Shown here piece after piece: positions 1 to 7,999 of a stretch of DNA of 64,000 nt. Source of the stretch: Verrucomicrobiota bacterium. Its GTDB lineage: Bacteria; Verrucomicrobiota; Verrucomicrobiia; Opitutales; Opitutaceae. A model generated the notes under the pieces. That model had not been told where the DNA came from. It ran no database searches and was given only the letters and a program-made list of their open reading frames with translations. The stretch's first letter is position 1, and each line of letters starts with the position of its first letter. Location: positions 1 through 64,000 of the forward strand of contig JAFEGX010000013.1 in NCBI GenBank assembly GCA_018239675.1, given 5' to 3'. Position numbers and translations under genes: made by a program.

Positions 1-27
1 AAGTGAGGAACTAAAGTAAATCCAGTG

Positions 28-828
28 ATGCCGAGTAAAGATCTAACTTCCGCCTATGACGCAGTCGGCAAAGTGACCCTCGTTGGGGCTGGTCCCGGAG
101 CGGTCGACCTGATCACCTTGCGTGGGCAAAAATCTCTGGCCGAGGCGGATACGGTGATCTATGACGATCTGGCCAACATCGAGTTGCTCGAGTTCTGCCC
201 GCCGGAGGCCAATCGGATCTATGTGGGCAAGCGGGCTGGCCGTCGCTGCACTTCCCAGTCCGAAATTGGCGAGATTCTGGTGAAGGAAGCCCGCCAGAAC
301 CGTCGCGTAGTGCGTCTTAAAGGCGGCGATCCGCTCATCTTTGGCCGGGGTGGTGAAGAGGCGCAGGTGCTGGTTGAGGCGGGGATTCCCTTCGAAATCG
401 TGCCGGGAGTCACCGCGGCGGCCGCCGCCGGGGCGGTGGCGGGGATTCCGCTGACACAGCGCGGCTATGCCTCGGCCGTGGTGTTTGTCACGGGCCACGA
501 GTGCCGCGGCAAGAGTCCCGAGACCGCGGTCGATTGGGCGGCGCTCGCCCGCACGCGCGCGACATTGTGCATTTACATGGGCAGCCGTCGGCTCGGGGCG
601 ATCGCATCCGAACTTGTCGCCGGCGGGCTGTCCGGGGACACGCCGGTGGCGGTGGTGACCGAGGCGACGTTGCCGATGCAGGCGGTGCATCTCGTGACAT
701 TGGACTCGGCCGGAGAATTGGCGGCCGCGCTGGTGGGCAAGCCGGCGTTGGTCATCGTGGGCGCGGTGGTGAATCTCGCGGAAATCCTGTCGCAGGCCTC
801 CGCCCGCTGGGAAGCGCAGCCAGCGTGA
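28..828 (+). CDS. cobA: Uroporphyrinogen-III C-methyltransferase
   Basis: SAM-dependent enzyme that methylates uroporphyrinogen III twice to give precorrin-2, the branch point to siroheme and cobalamin. The 266-residue length matches the stand-alone SUMT family. Visible family signatures are the N-terminal VTLVGAGPGAVDLITLRG loop and the GGDPLIFGRGGEE segment. There is no fused CysG or HemD domain. I chose the ATG at 28; a GTG immediately before it (25) is equally possible. The stop overlaps the start of the CbiX-like gene in an ATGA arrangement, so the two are probably translationally coupled. Anything upstream lies outside the window. Confidence 0.95.
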   Translation: MPSKDLTSAYDAVGKVTLVGAGPGAVDLITLRGQKSLAEADTVIYDDLANIELLEFCPPEANRIYVGKRAGRRCTSQSEIGEILVKEARQNRRVVRLKGGDPLIFGRGGEEAQVLVEAGIPFEIVPGVTAAAAAGAVAGIPLTQRGYASAVVFVTGHECRGKSPETAVDWAALARTRATLCIYMGSRRLGAIASELVAGGLSGDTPVAVVTEATLPMQAVHLVTLDSAGELAAALVGKPALVIVGAVVNLAEILSQASARWEAQPA

Positions 829-1667
829 TGGCGGCGCAAAAGCGGATCGTCTTCCTGACGGACAACGGCTCGCTGCGGCCGGCGGCCACCCGTCGATTGC
901 GTCGCCTCGCGACGGCGCTGGCCCGGGAACTGGGCGAGCGCGTCGTGCCTGTCTCGCTGTTGCACGCAAACCGGATTCCGGCCACGCGGCTGGGCGGGCG
1001 ACGGGCCGAGATCTTTGAGACCGCACTTCGGCGTCGGGCTGCGGCGGGAGCGCGGGACTTTCTGGTGATGCCGCTGTTTCTGGGGCCGAGCGCGGCGTTG
1101 ACCGGGTACTTGGCGGAGCGCGTGACCCACCTCCGGGGAGAATTCCCTGACCTCTGCGTGCGGGTCGCGCCCCCGCTGGCTGTGGGCGGCGAGGACCGGT
1201 TGGCAGAAATCCTCGAGTCGTTGGTCCGGCGGAAGCTGACCCCGGCTTTCCTGCGCGGCGAGCAGGCGCGGATCGCGCTGGTGGACCATGGCAGTCCAAC
1301 CCGGGATGTCACCCGGGTGAGAAACCGCCTGGCGGCGCTGCTTCGCCGGCGGCTGGGCCCGGTCGTGACGGCCTGCAGCATGGAGCGGCGACCAGGTGCG
1401 GCCTATGCGTTCAATGAACCGTTGCTGGAAAACCTTCTGGCATCGGCCCCGTGGCGGTCGGGCCCGGTGATCGTCGCGCAGCTTTTCCTGCTCCCGGGTG
1501 GGCATGCCGGGCCGGGCGGCGACATCGCGGCGATCTGCCGGCGTGTCCGGGCGCGACATCCCCGCCTGCGGATCGCGCGCACCGCGTTGCTGGGAGAGCA
1601 CCCCGGACTGATTGGTCTGCTGGCCGAACGGTTTCGGGGCATCAGCGGCGGCGGTTTGCAGGATTGA
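828..1667 (+). CDS. Two-domain CbiX-like sirohydrochlorin chelatase
   Basis: 279-residue protein of the CbiX class II chelatase family, which inserts Co2+ or Fe2+ into sirohydrochlorin, the oxidised product of CobA. It holds two tandem CbiX-like halves. The C-terminal half keeps the metal-binding histidine contexts (VDHGSP, and GGHAGPGGDI after LFLLP). In the N-terminal half the equivalents read DNGSLRP and PLFLGPSAALTGYL, so both histidines appear lost. The ATG start overlaps the cobA stop, which supports a shared siroheme/cobalamin role. Specificity for iron or cobalt cannot be read from the sequence. Confidence 0.8.
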   Translation: MAAQKRIVFLTDNGSLRPAATRRLRRLATALARELGERVVPVSLLHANRIPATRLGGRRAEIFETALRRRAAAGARDFLVMPLFLGPSAALTGYLAERVTHLRGEFPDLCVRVAPPLAVGGEDRLAEILESLVRRKLTPAFLRGEQARIALVDHGSPTRDVTRVRNRLAALLRRRLGPVVTACSMERRPGAAYAFNEPLLENLLASAPWRSGPVIVAQLFLLPGGHAGPGGDIAAICRRVRARHPRLRIARTALLGEHPGLIGLLAERFRGISGGGLQD

Positions 1668-1699
1668 AGTGATCGCGCCGTGTGGGGAAGACTGAACGG

Positions 1700-3364
1700 A
1701 TGACGCGCGAAGAACTGGCCGCCGAATTCCCGCTCGGGCCCGACTCACTGCCGCAGCCGGGAGTCCTGCAGGGACGCGTCGAGCCGTTCACGCCCCCGGC
1801 AAGCCGGATTTTTCCGGGAACGGTACGCGACTGCTGGATCTATGTGCCGGTCCAATATGATCCGACCACGCCCGCCTGCGTGCTGGTGGTGCAGGACGGG
1901 GCGGAGCACTTGAAGCCCGAGCGGCGGTGGCACATTCCGACCGTGCTCGACAACCTGATCCACCGGCGGGAAATCCCCGTGATGATCGGCGTCTTCGTCA
2001 ACCCCGGGACGATCCCCGCAGTGGTGACCGGCGCGCGGGCGCGGGACAACCGCAGCTTCGAGTACGACTCGCGCGGTGACGCCTACGCGCGTTTTCTCCT
2101 CGAGGAGATCCTCCCCGAGGTGGCCCGGCGTTACCGGCTGCGGTCGGATCCGGGCAGCCGTTGCCTCATGGGCGGAAGCAGCGGCGCCGTCTGCGCCTTC
2201 AACGCGGCGTGGGAACGCCCGCGGGAGTTTGGCCGCGTGCTCAGCATCGTCGGCTCGTACACGGCGCTGCGCGGCGCGCACGATCTCCCACCGCTGGTGC
2301 GGATCACCGAGCCCAAGCCCCTGCGGGTCTTCCTGCAGAGTGGCGCGAACGACCTGCGGGTCTTTGCCGGCGACTGGTGGACGGCGAACCTGGAGATGCT
2401 GTCCGCGCTGACGTATGCCGGCTACGAGGTGGAGCACGTCTGGGCCGAGCACGCCGGACACGACGAGTTTCATGGCTCGATGGTGTTTCCTGCGGCGCTG
2501 CGCTGGATCTGGAGGAACCATCCCGAGCCGATCTCGGCCGGCGTGAACTCGCGTCAGCCGCTCCAGAAATTTCTTTGTCGCGGTGAGGACTGGCGGCTCG
2601 TCCCAGGCAGCTACGAACGGGCCGCGGCGATCGCGTCCGACTCCCAGGGCCGGGTGATATTCGCCGACCCGGAGACGGGCACCCTCTTCCGAATCGCTGC
2701 CGATGGCTCAGCCGTGCGGCTGGCCGAGGCAGGCCCGGGCGTGGCCGGCCTGGCATGCGGGGCGAACGGCGTGATCCTTGCCACCCGACCGGAGCACCGC
2801 GCCATCGTCGCCCTTGACCGCAAGGGCGGCGTGTCGCGGGTGCACAACGGCATTGCGGCGGTCGGCGTCGACGTTGCCCCGGCGGGTTTGCTCTACGTGA
2901 CGGAGCCGAGCCAGCGGAGGCTCTGGCGGCGGGATGCCGATGGCCAGTGGAGCGCGGAGGAGTTCGAGTCTTTTCGGCCAAGGGGAATCCGCCTGTCGGC
3001 CGACCAGGGCCGGCTGGTGGTCACGAGCACCGAGGCAGTCGACGCACAGGTCTACACCGTGCAGGGCGATGGGTCACTCGCCGACGGGGCCCCTTTTTAT
3101 CGCCTCCACCAGCCGGCCGGCGCGATCGGCAGTGGCGCCGGAGCCGTGGCGGCTGGGCGTCCCGGCTGGGTCCTGTTTGCCACGTCGTTGGGGCTCCAGC
3201 TCGGCATGGCGGGTGGCCTGATCGCAGGGCTCATTGCACTGCCCGAGGGGGCCCGCGCGGTAGGCGTCGCGGTGGGTGGCGCCGACGGAGACGAAATCTA
3301 CCTGAGCACGGGTCGGCAGGTGTTCCGCCGCCGCATTCGGCCGAAGGCGGAACTCTGGGGTTGA
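1700..3364 (+). CDS. Putative esterase fused to SMP-30/gluconolactonase-like propeller
   Basis: About 554 residues. The N-terminal ~280 residues resemble the Fes/esterase-D type alpha/beta hydrolases: a nucleophile elbow in LMGGSSGAVCAF, and a late His in AEHAGHDEFHGS. From about residue 300 to the end it looks like an SMP-30/NHL-type beta-propeller, with repeated segments such as SDSQGRVIFADPETGTLFRI and LACGANGVILATRPEHR. No signal peptide is evident. I chose ATG 1700 because GGGGAAG lies about 10 nt upstream; GTG 1682 is an alternative. It starts 32 nt after the CbiX-like gene but has no obvious metabolic link to it. The substrate is unknown; carbohydrate esters are plausible. Confidence 0.75.
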   Translation: MTREELAAEFPLGPDSLPQPGVLQGRVEPFTPPASRIFPGTVRDCWIYVPVQYDPTTPACVLVVQDGAEHLKPERRWHIPTVLDNLIHRREIPVMIGVFVNPGTIPAVVTGARARDNRSFEYDSRGDAYARFLLEEILPEVARRYRLRSDPGSRCLMGGSSGAVCAFNAAWERPREFGRVLSIVGSYTALRGAHDLPPLVRITEPKPLRVFLQSGANDLRVFAGDWWTANLEMLSALTYAGYEVEHVWAEHAGHDEFHGSMVFPAALRWIWRNHPEPISAGVNSRQPLQKFLCRGEDWRLVPGSYERAAAIASDSQGRVIFADPETGTLFRIAADGSAVRLAEAGPGVAGLACGANGVILATRPEHRAIVALDRKGGVSRVHNGIAAVGVDVAPAGLLYVTEPSQRRLWRRDADGQWSAEEFESFRPRGIRLSADQGRLVVTSTEAVDAQVYTVQGDGSLADGAPFYRLHQPAGAIGSGAGAVAAGRPGWVLFATSLGLQLGMAGGLIAGLIALPEGARAVGVAVGGADGDEIYLSTGRQVFRRRIRPKAELWG

Positions 3365-3394
3365 GCGGGATCGACCCGAGGCGGCGGCGGTCCG

Positions 3395-4342
3395 TCAGCA
3401 GATTCGCCGGCGCGGCGTGAGGTAGCCGTCGTCCCACGGCGACATCTGCAGCGGGAATTTCTTCCAGTAATACTTCAGGTCGTCGCGCTGCCAGTCGCGG
3501 TAGATCTCCTCCCACGTCAGCGGGCAGTGCGGGTTGAGCGAACGCTGCTCGACCGGTTCGTCGGCCGGTTGGTAGCGCACGTCCATCGAGAGCCGGATGC
3601 GGTCCTTGAACTGGCAGCGCAGGGCCTTGTGCACCGTGTGGCACGGGAAGGTGAGGACGTCGCCGAGGCCGTAGTCGCCTTCGACCCACTCGGTCTCGGC
3701 GGGGCAGAGCGGCACCGCGAATCCGCCGGCGCCCTTGGCCGGCTGCACGGGCAGGTAGCCGTGCACGTGGGAGCGCCGCAGCACGGCGAGCCCGCCGAGC
3801 GAGCGCGGACATTCGCCGATGGGGAACCACGCGGTCCAGGTGTTGGTGGTGCCCTGGATGTAGGGGTAGTCCTGATGCGGCGGCGTCGGGACCATGCACG
3901 TGTGCGGCGTGACCAGGCGCGCGATGTGGCGCGGATGCACCAGGACGGCCCGGCCGAACAGCTGCTCGTAGATCTCGCGCAGGCGCGGGTGATGGGGCAG
4001 GCGATGGAACCGCTCAAGGCGCTGCACGTCGTGGTACGCCGCTTCCGTGACCCCCACGTCGGTGCGGTGCATTTCCTCCTCGCTGAGACGGTTGATCGCA
4101 TCGTAATCGATCAGGCCGCCGAGGTCATCCTGGCCGGGTTGCCGCCAGCCGTACTTGTCGACCACCGCGAGCATCTCGCGTCGCATCGCGAGGATCTCGT
4201 CCGCGGGCAGGCGGCGGCGGAAAAAGAGGTACCCATCCTCCGCAGCGCGGGCACGCAGGGCGACGGGATCGGACAGCAGGTCGGTCGAGTCAACGAACTC
4301 GGAGTGGCTGATCGGCCGTGGGGCGGGAGCGGCGGGAGACAT
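3395..4342 (-). CDS. Phytanoyl-CoA dioxygenase (PhyH) family protein
   Basis: 315-residue Fe(II)/2-oxoglutarate-dependent dioxygenase-like protein. The facial triad can be placed at His156 and Asp158 (PPHQDYPYIQG) with a distal His at 235 or 238 (GDVLTFPCHTVHKAL), followed by arginine candidates for 2-oxoglutarate binding. The start is taken at the ATG at 4342, before MSPAAPAPRP, because the upstream in-frame extension is low in recognisable structure. The gene is divergent from terC and ends tail-to-tail 30 nt from the esterase fusion. Family members hydroxylate varied small molecules, so the substrate cannot be assigned. Confidence 0.8.
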   Translation of the reverse strand: MSPAAPAPRPISHSEFVDSTDLLSDPVALRARAAEDGYLFFRRRLPADEILAMRREMLAVVDKYGWRQPGQDDLGGLIDYDAINRLSEEEMHRTDVGVTEAAYHDVQRLERFHRLPHHPRLREIYEQLFGRAVLVHPRHIARLVTPHTCMVPTPPHQDYPYIQGTTNTWTAWFPIGECPRSLGGLAVLRRSHVHGYLPVQPAKGAGGFAVPLCPAETEWVEGDYGLGDVLTFPCHTVHKALRCQFKDRIRLSMDVRYQPADEPVEQRSLNPHCPLTWEEIYRDWQRDDLKYYWKKFPLQMSPWDDGYLTPRRRIC

Positions 4343-4485
4343 GGCGCAACGGCGCGGCACACTGGGGGCACCGGACGGGCTTGGCGAGTCTGGAACGACG
4401 GTTGGTGGGCTTCGAAAATCTCCGGGGAATTCCACCCCGGCGGCCGTTGACCCGGGCCGGCGACGCCGCCTGACTCCGCCGCCAT

Positions 4486-5229
4486 ATGGACTGGTTAACT
4501 GACCCGCAGATCTGGATTTCGCTCCTCACGCTGACCCTGCTCGAGATCGTCCTCGGCATCGACAACGTGATCTTCATCTCGATCCTTGCCGGCAAGCTGC
4601 CCCGGGAGCAGCAGGCGAAGGCCCGGCAGACCGGGCTCATGCTGGCGCTCGTCACCCGCATCCTGCTGCTCTGCAGCATCTCGTGGCTGATGGGCCTCAC
4701 CCGCGTGCTTTTCGTGCTTCCGGTCCTGGACACCCCGGTCACGGGCAAGAGCCTGATCCTGTTGGCCGGCGGCCTCTTCCTCATCGGCAAGAGCGTCGTC
4801 GAGATCCACGAGAAGCTCGAGGCGGTGGACGGCCACGCCACCGCCAACCCGCGGGTCGCTTCGCTGCGCGGCGCCATCTTCCAGATCCTCCTGCTCGATA
4901 TCGTGTTCTCGCTCGACTCGGTGATCACCGCCGTCGGCATGGCAAACCACCTCGGAGTGATGATCGCCGCGGTGGTGATCGCACTGGTCGTGATGCTCAT
5001 GTTTGCCGGTGCGATCGGCAACTTCGTGAACCGGCACCCGACGCTGAAGATGCTGGCGCTGAGTTTCCTGATTCTGATCGGCGTGACGCTGGTGGGTGAC
5101 GCGCTCGGCCAGCACATCCCGAAGGGCTACATCTACTTCTCGATGGCCTTCGCCTTCGGCGTCGAGATGCTGAATCTCCGGCTGCGCACCAAGGGCCAGC
5201 CGGTCGAGCTGCACCAGCCCTATCGCTAG
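4486..5229 (+). CDS. TerC family integral membrane protein
   Basis: 247-residue polytopic membrane protein with about seven hydrophobic segments. The first carries the conserved family motif LLEIVLGIDNVIFISILAGKL (acidic residues inside a membrane helix), and a second copy of the theme appears as LLDIVFSLDSVITAVGMA. TerC proteins are linked to tellurite resistance, manganese export and metalation of secreted proteins. No yybP-ykoY-type riboswitch could be recognised in the short 143-nt upstream gap, which it shares with the divergent PhyH-family gene. Confidence 0.9.
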   Translation: MDWLTDPQIWISLLTLTLLEIVLGIDNVIFISILAGKLPREQQAKARQTGLMLALVTRILLLCSISWLMGLTRVLFVLPVLDTPVTGKSLILLAGGLFLIGKSVVEIHEKLEAVDGHATANPRVASLRGAIFQILLLDIVFSLDSVITAVGMANHLGVMIAAVVIALVVMLMFAGAIGNFVNRHPTLKMLALSFLILIGVTLVGDALGQHIPKGYIYFSMAFAFGVEMLNLRLRTKGQPVELHQPYR

Positions 5230-5279
5230 GCCGGCGGTTTGGGCTTTCGATTTCCGCCGCCGGGGTATTGGTACCGGTC

Positions 5280-5942
5280 ATGTTCATCGGACACTACGCG
5301 CTGGCGCTGGCGGCAAAACGCGCGACACCGCGGACTTCTCTCGGCGTGCTGTTTGGCGCAACCCAGCTGCCCGACCTCGTGTGGCCGGCCTGCGTCCTGC
5401 TTGGGTGGGAGCGCGTCGCGATTGTCCCAGGCATCACCGCGTTCAATCCGCTCGAGTTTTCCTCCTACCCGTGGTCGCACAGCTTGCTCATGGTGGCGGC
5501 GTGGGGTGCGCTGGCAGGGATCCTCTTCTACGCGTGGGTGAAGGAACTTGGTGCGGCGGCGATCGTGGGACTGCTGGCCGTGAGCCACTGGGTGCTCGAC
5601 TGGGTCACCCACCGGCCGGACCTGCCGCTTTGGCCGGGCCACGCCGGCCGGTACGGCTTGGGCCTGTGGAATTCCGTGGCCGGCACGATGGCGGTGGAAG
5701 GCGGGATGTTCGTGGCCGGCGTATGGCTCTATTTCGGCGGCACGAACGCCAACGACCGATCGGGCCGATATGGCATGCCCGCGCTGATCCTCCTGCTGTC
5801 GGGGTTCTACCTTGCTGACCGTTTTGGTCCGCCGCCGCCGAGCGAGCAGGCGCTCGGCTGGTTTGCGCTGGTCGGTGGCTGGCTGCCGGTGGGGTGGGCC
5901 GCGTGGGCGGACCGGCACCGGTCGGTGCGGGGGACGAACTGA
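5280..5942 (+). CDS. Hypothetical multi-pass membrane protein
   Basis: 220 residues, mostly hydrophobic, with about six membrane segments. The N-terminus MFIGHYALALAAKR and conserved His/Asp positions (GATQLPDLVWP, YPWSHSLLM, SHWVLDWVTHRPDLPL) resemble the YdjM-like membrane-bound metal-dependent hydrolases, which share histidine/aspartate motifs of this kind, but I would not assign catalysis. The start is ATG 5280; in-frame TTG 5268 is less likely. It lies 50 nt after terC on the same strand, so cotranscription is possible. The stop overlaps a hairpin at 5941-5976. Confidence 0.65.
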   Translation: MFIGHYALALAAKRATPRTSLGVLFGATQLPDLVWPACVLLGWERVAIVPGITAFNPLEFSSYPWSHSLLMVAAWGALAGILFYAWVKELGAAAIVGLLAVSHWVLDWVTHRPDLPLWPGHAGRYGLGLWNSVAGTMAVEGGMFVAGVWLYFGGTNANDRSGRYGMPALILLLSGFYLADRFGPPPPSEQALGWFALVGGWLPVGWAAWADRHRSVRGTN

Positions 5943-5976
5943 ACGCCGAATATCGGACGCCGGAAGTTCGGCGTTC
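5941..5976. repeat. Hairpin at convergent gene ends
   Basis: Perfect 10-bp inverted arms GAACGCCGAA (5941-5950) and TTCGGCGTTC (5967-5976) separated by 16 nt. The left arm overlaps the TGA stop of the membrane protein gene, and the DUF885 gene ends at 5995 on the other strand. There is no T-run, so a bidirectional terminator or 3'-end RNA-stabilising role is inferred. The CCGAA/CGGAA theme recurs in other gaps of this window. Confidence 0.6.
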
Positions 5977-5994
5977 GCCCGGCCCAACGGTGCC

Positions 5995-7794
5995 CTACCG
6001 GCCGCCGTTGGCGATCCAGCGGTCCACTTCCTGCGCCAGCACGTCGAGCGGCATCGTGCCCCCGCGGAGGACGAGGTTGTGGAATTCCTTGATCGAGAAC
6101 CTGGGTCCGAGGGCGGCCTTTGCCTGGTCGCGCAGCGCGAGAATCCGCAGCTGGCCGATCATGTACGAGCAGGCCTGGCCGGGCCACACGATGTAGCGCT
6201 CGGTCTCGGTCGGGGTGAATCCGTAGTCGATCACCTGCTGGCGGGTCCATTTCATCGCGTGGATGCCTGTGTCCACGACGAGGCGTCGCGCGCGGAAGAG
6301 CTGGGCGTTGAGGTAGCCGAGGCGGCCGGGCAGGTCGCCGTCGTACCAGCCGTTCTCGTCGGCGAGCCGCTCAGCGTAAAGCGCCCAGCCCTCGATGAAG
6401 GCCGAGTTGAAGCCGAACACGCCGAGCTTGCGGTAGCGCGGCAGCTCGGTCGATTCCTGCTGGATCGTGATCTGGAAATGGTGGCCGGGCACGGCCTCGT
6501 GGTAGGCCGTGGTCTTGGCGCCGGCGCCCAGCCACGTGACGCGCGGGGTCAGGTCCGCCATCGGCAGCCAGTAGATGCCGGGCCGCGTGCCGTCCGGTGC
6601 AGGGTCGGTGTAGTGGGCGGCGGCGGACTTCTCGGAGAAGGGGGGCTCGCGTTTCACGGTCACGGGCGCCTTCGGGAGGAGATCGAACACCGCGACGGAG
6701 CGGCGTTCCGCGTCGTGCACGTAGCCCTCGACCTTCTCGCGGAGCGCGGGGCGCGGATCGGGCTCGGCCGGCGGCAGCAGCGTGGCGTTGAGCTGCTCGA
6801 CCCGCTGCTGGATGGTGCCGTCCTTGTAGCCGAGCTGCCGGAGGATCTGGTCCATCTCGCGCTCGATCCGGGCCACCTCGCGCAGGCCGATCGCGTGGAT
6901 CTCCTGCGGCGTCATCGTGGTGGTCGTGCTGGTCGCGAGCATGGTGGCGTAGTACTCGTCGCCGCGCGGCAGACGCCACACCCCCGCGTCGTCGGTCGTC
7001 TGCGGCAGCTGCCCGGCCATGAGGTCCCGCACGCGCTGGAACGCGGGGAGGACGGCGGTCGCCACCTCCTTTTCCGCCGCGTCCACCCAGGCTGCGCGCT
7101 GTGCCGCGGTCACCGCGGCGCCGAGCGCACCGATACGCTGGTCAAGCGTCGTGACGAAGACGTTCTGCGTGGCCGGATGCGCCAGGAAGCCGTCGAGCTG
7201 CTCGAGCACGCGCTCAACGATGAAGCGCGGCGGCAACAGGCCGGCCGCGGCCGCGGCCTTGGACTCCGCGATGCCCTCGTCGAGGCGCGGGGCGACCTGG
7301 GCGAGGCGCACGAGGTAATTCTCCACGTCGCGGGCATTGCGGATGGGATGGGTGGAGGTGAGGAAGTTGACGAGCCCGAGGTGGAGGCCGCCGAATTGCT
7401 CGAAGACAAAGTGATGCCGCGCAAACGGCTCGTTGCGCACGGTGTTCTCGAGCGTCCAGCGGATGATGGCGGCGGACGTCCGCTGCGTGGGCGTGAGCGT
7501 GGCCGCGGGAAAGCGCTGGAGGTCCGCCAGCCCCTGGCGGGCGAGCGCGCCGTAGCGGGCGTAGAGATTCGCGCCGAACAGCTGGCCGAAGGCGCCGGCG
7601 CAGGCGAGCTGGCGGTCGATCGCGTCCTGCTCGGCGCCCGAGAAGTACTGGGTGCGCGTGGCGAACTGCGGGTTCAGGTGCACCCACCGGGCGGCAAAGT
7701 CGTCGGCCCACTGGTCAAAGGTCGGCGCGGCGGCGCGGCCCAGCAGCGGGACGCAGGCAAGGACAAGGGCAAGGCAGGCGGACGGGAATTTCAT
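5995..7794 (-). CDS. DUF885 family exported hydrolase/peptidase-like protein
   Basis: 599 residues with an N-terminal signal peptide (MKFPSACLALVLACVPLLGRA). DUF885 proteins are helical and zincin-like. The signature YHEAVPGHHFQ is at about residues 431-441, giving His432, Glu433, His438 and His439, and a downstream FIEGWALYAERL supplies a conserved glutamate. This matches the family's putative metal site. The protein is probably periplasmic or envelope-associated. The substrate is unknown; some family members are annotated as peptidases. It is a single-gene unit with a 205-nt gap to the sensor kinase gene downstream of its start. Confidence 0.85.
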   Translation of the reverse strand: MKFPSACLALVLACVPLLGRAAAPTFDQWADDFAARWVHLNPQFATRTQYFSGAEQDAIDRQLACAGAFGQLFGANLYARYGALARQGLADLQRFPAATLTPTQRTSAAIIRWTLENTVRNEPFARHHFVFEQFGGLHLGLVNFLTSTHPIRNARDVENYLVRLAQVAPRLDEGIAESKAAAAAGLLPPRFIVERVLEQLDGFLAHPATQNVFVTTLDQRIGALGAAVTAAQRAAWVDAAEKEVATAVLPAFQRVRDLMAGQLPQTTDDAGVWRLPRGDEYYATMLATSTTTTMTPQEIHAIGLREVARIEREMDQILRQLGYKDGTIQQRVEQLNATLLPPAEPDPRPALREKVEGYVHDAERRSVAVFDLLPKAPVTVKREPPFSEKSAAAHYTDPAPDGTRPGIYWLPMADLTPRVTWLGAGAKTTAYHEAVPGHHFQITIQQESTELPRYRKLGVFGFNSAFIEGWALYAERLADENGWYDGDLPGRLGYLNAQLFRARRLVVDTGIHAMKWTRQQVIDYGFTPTETERYIVWPGQACSYMIGQLRILALRDQAKAALGPRFSIKEFHNLVLRGGTMPLDVLAQEVDRWIANGGR

Positions 7795-7999
7795 GGGTGC
7801 TGGGGTTTTGGGGCGCGGCTGGAGGCCGGCGGGATTGACCTCAGGAATATTTTACCGGTGCCCGAAGACAAGGCCGGGCTAGCTAGGCCGAACAGTTCAA
7901 TCCCGGTCGGGCCGGGGTCAGCCGCAACGCCGCCGCTTCATCTGAAGGGCGGACGGGATTTTCGGCGATCACATCCTTCATGGGTGGGCGACATCGGGC

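Noticed and set aside
4343-4485. Manganese (yybP-ykoY) riboswitch before terC
   Set aside because: The 143-nt gap lacks the conserved GGGGAGUA-like and CUGAC-like elements expected of that riboswitch.
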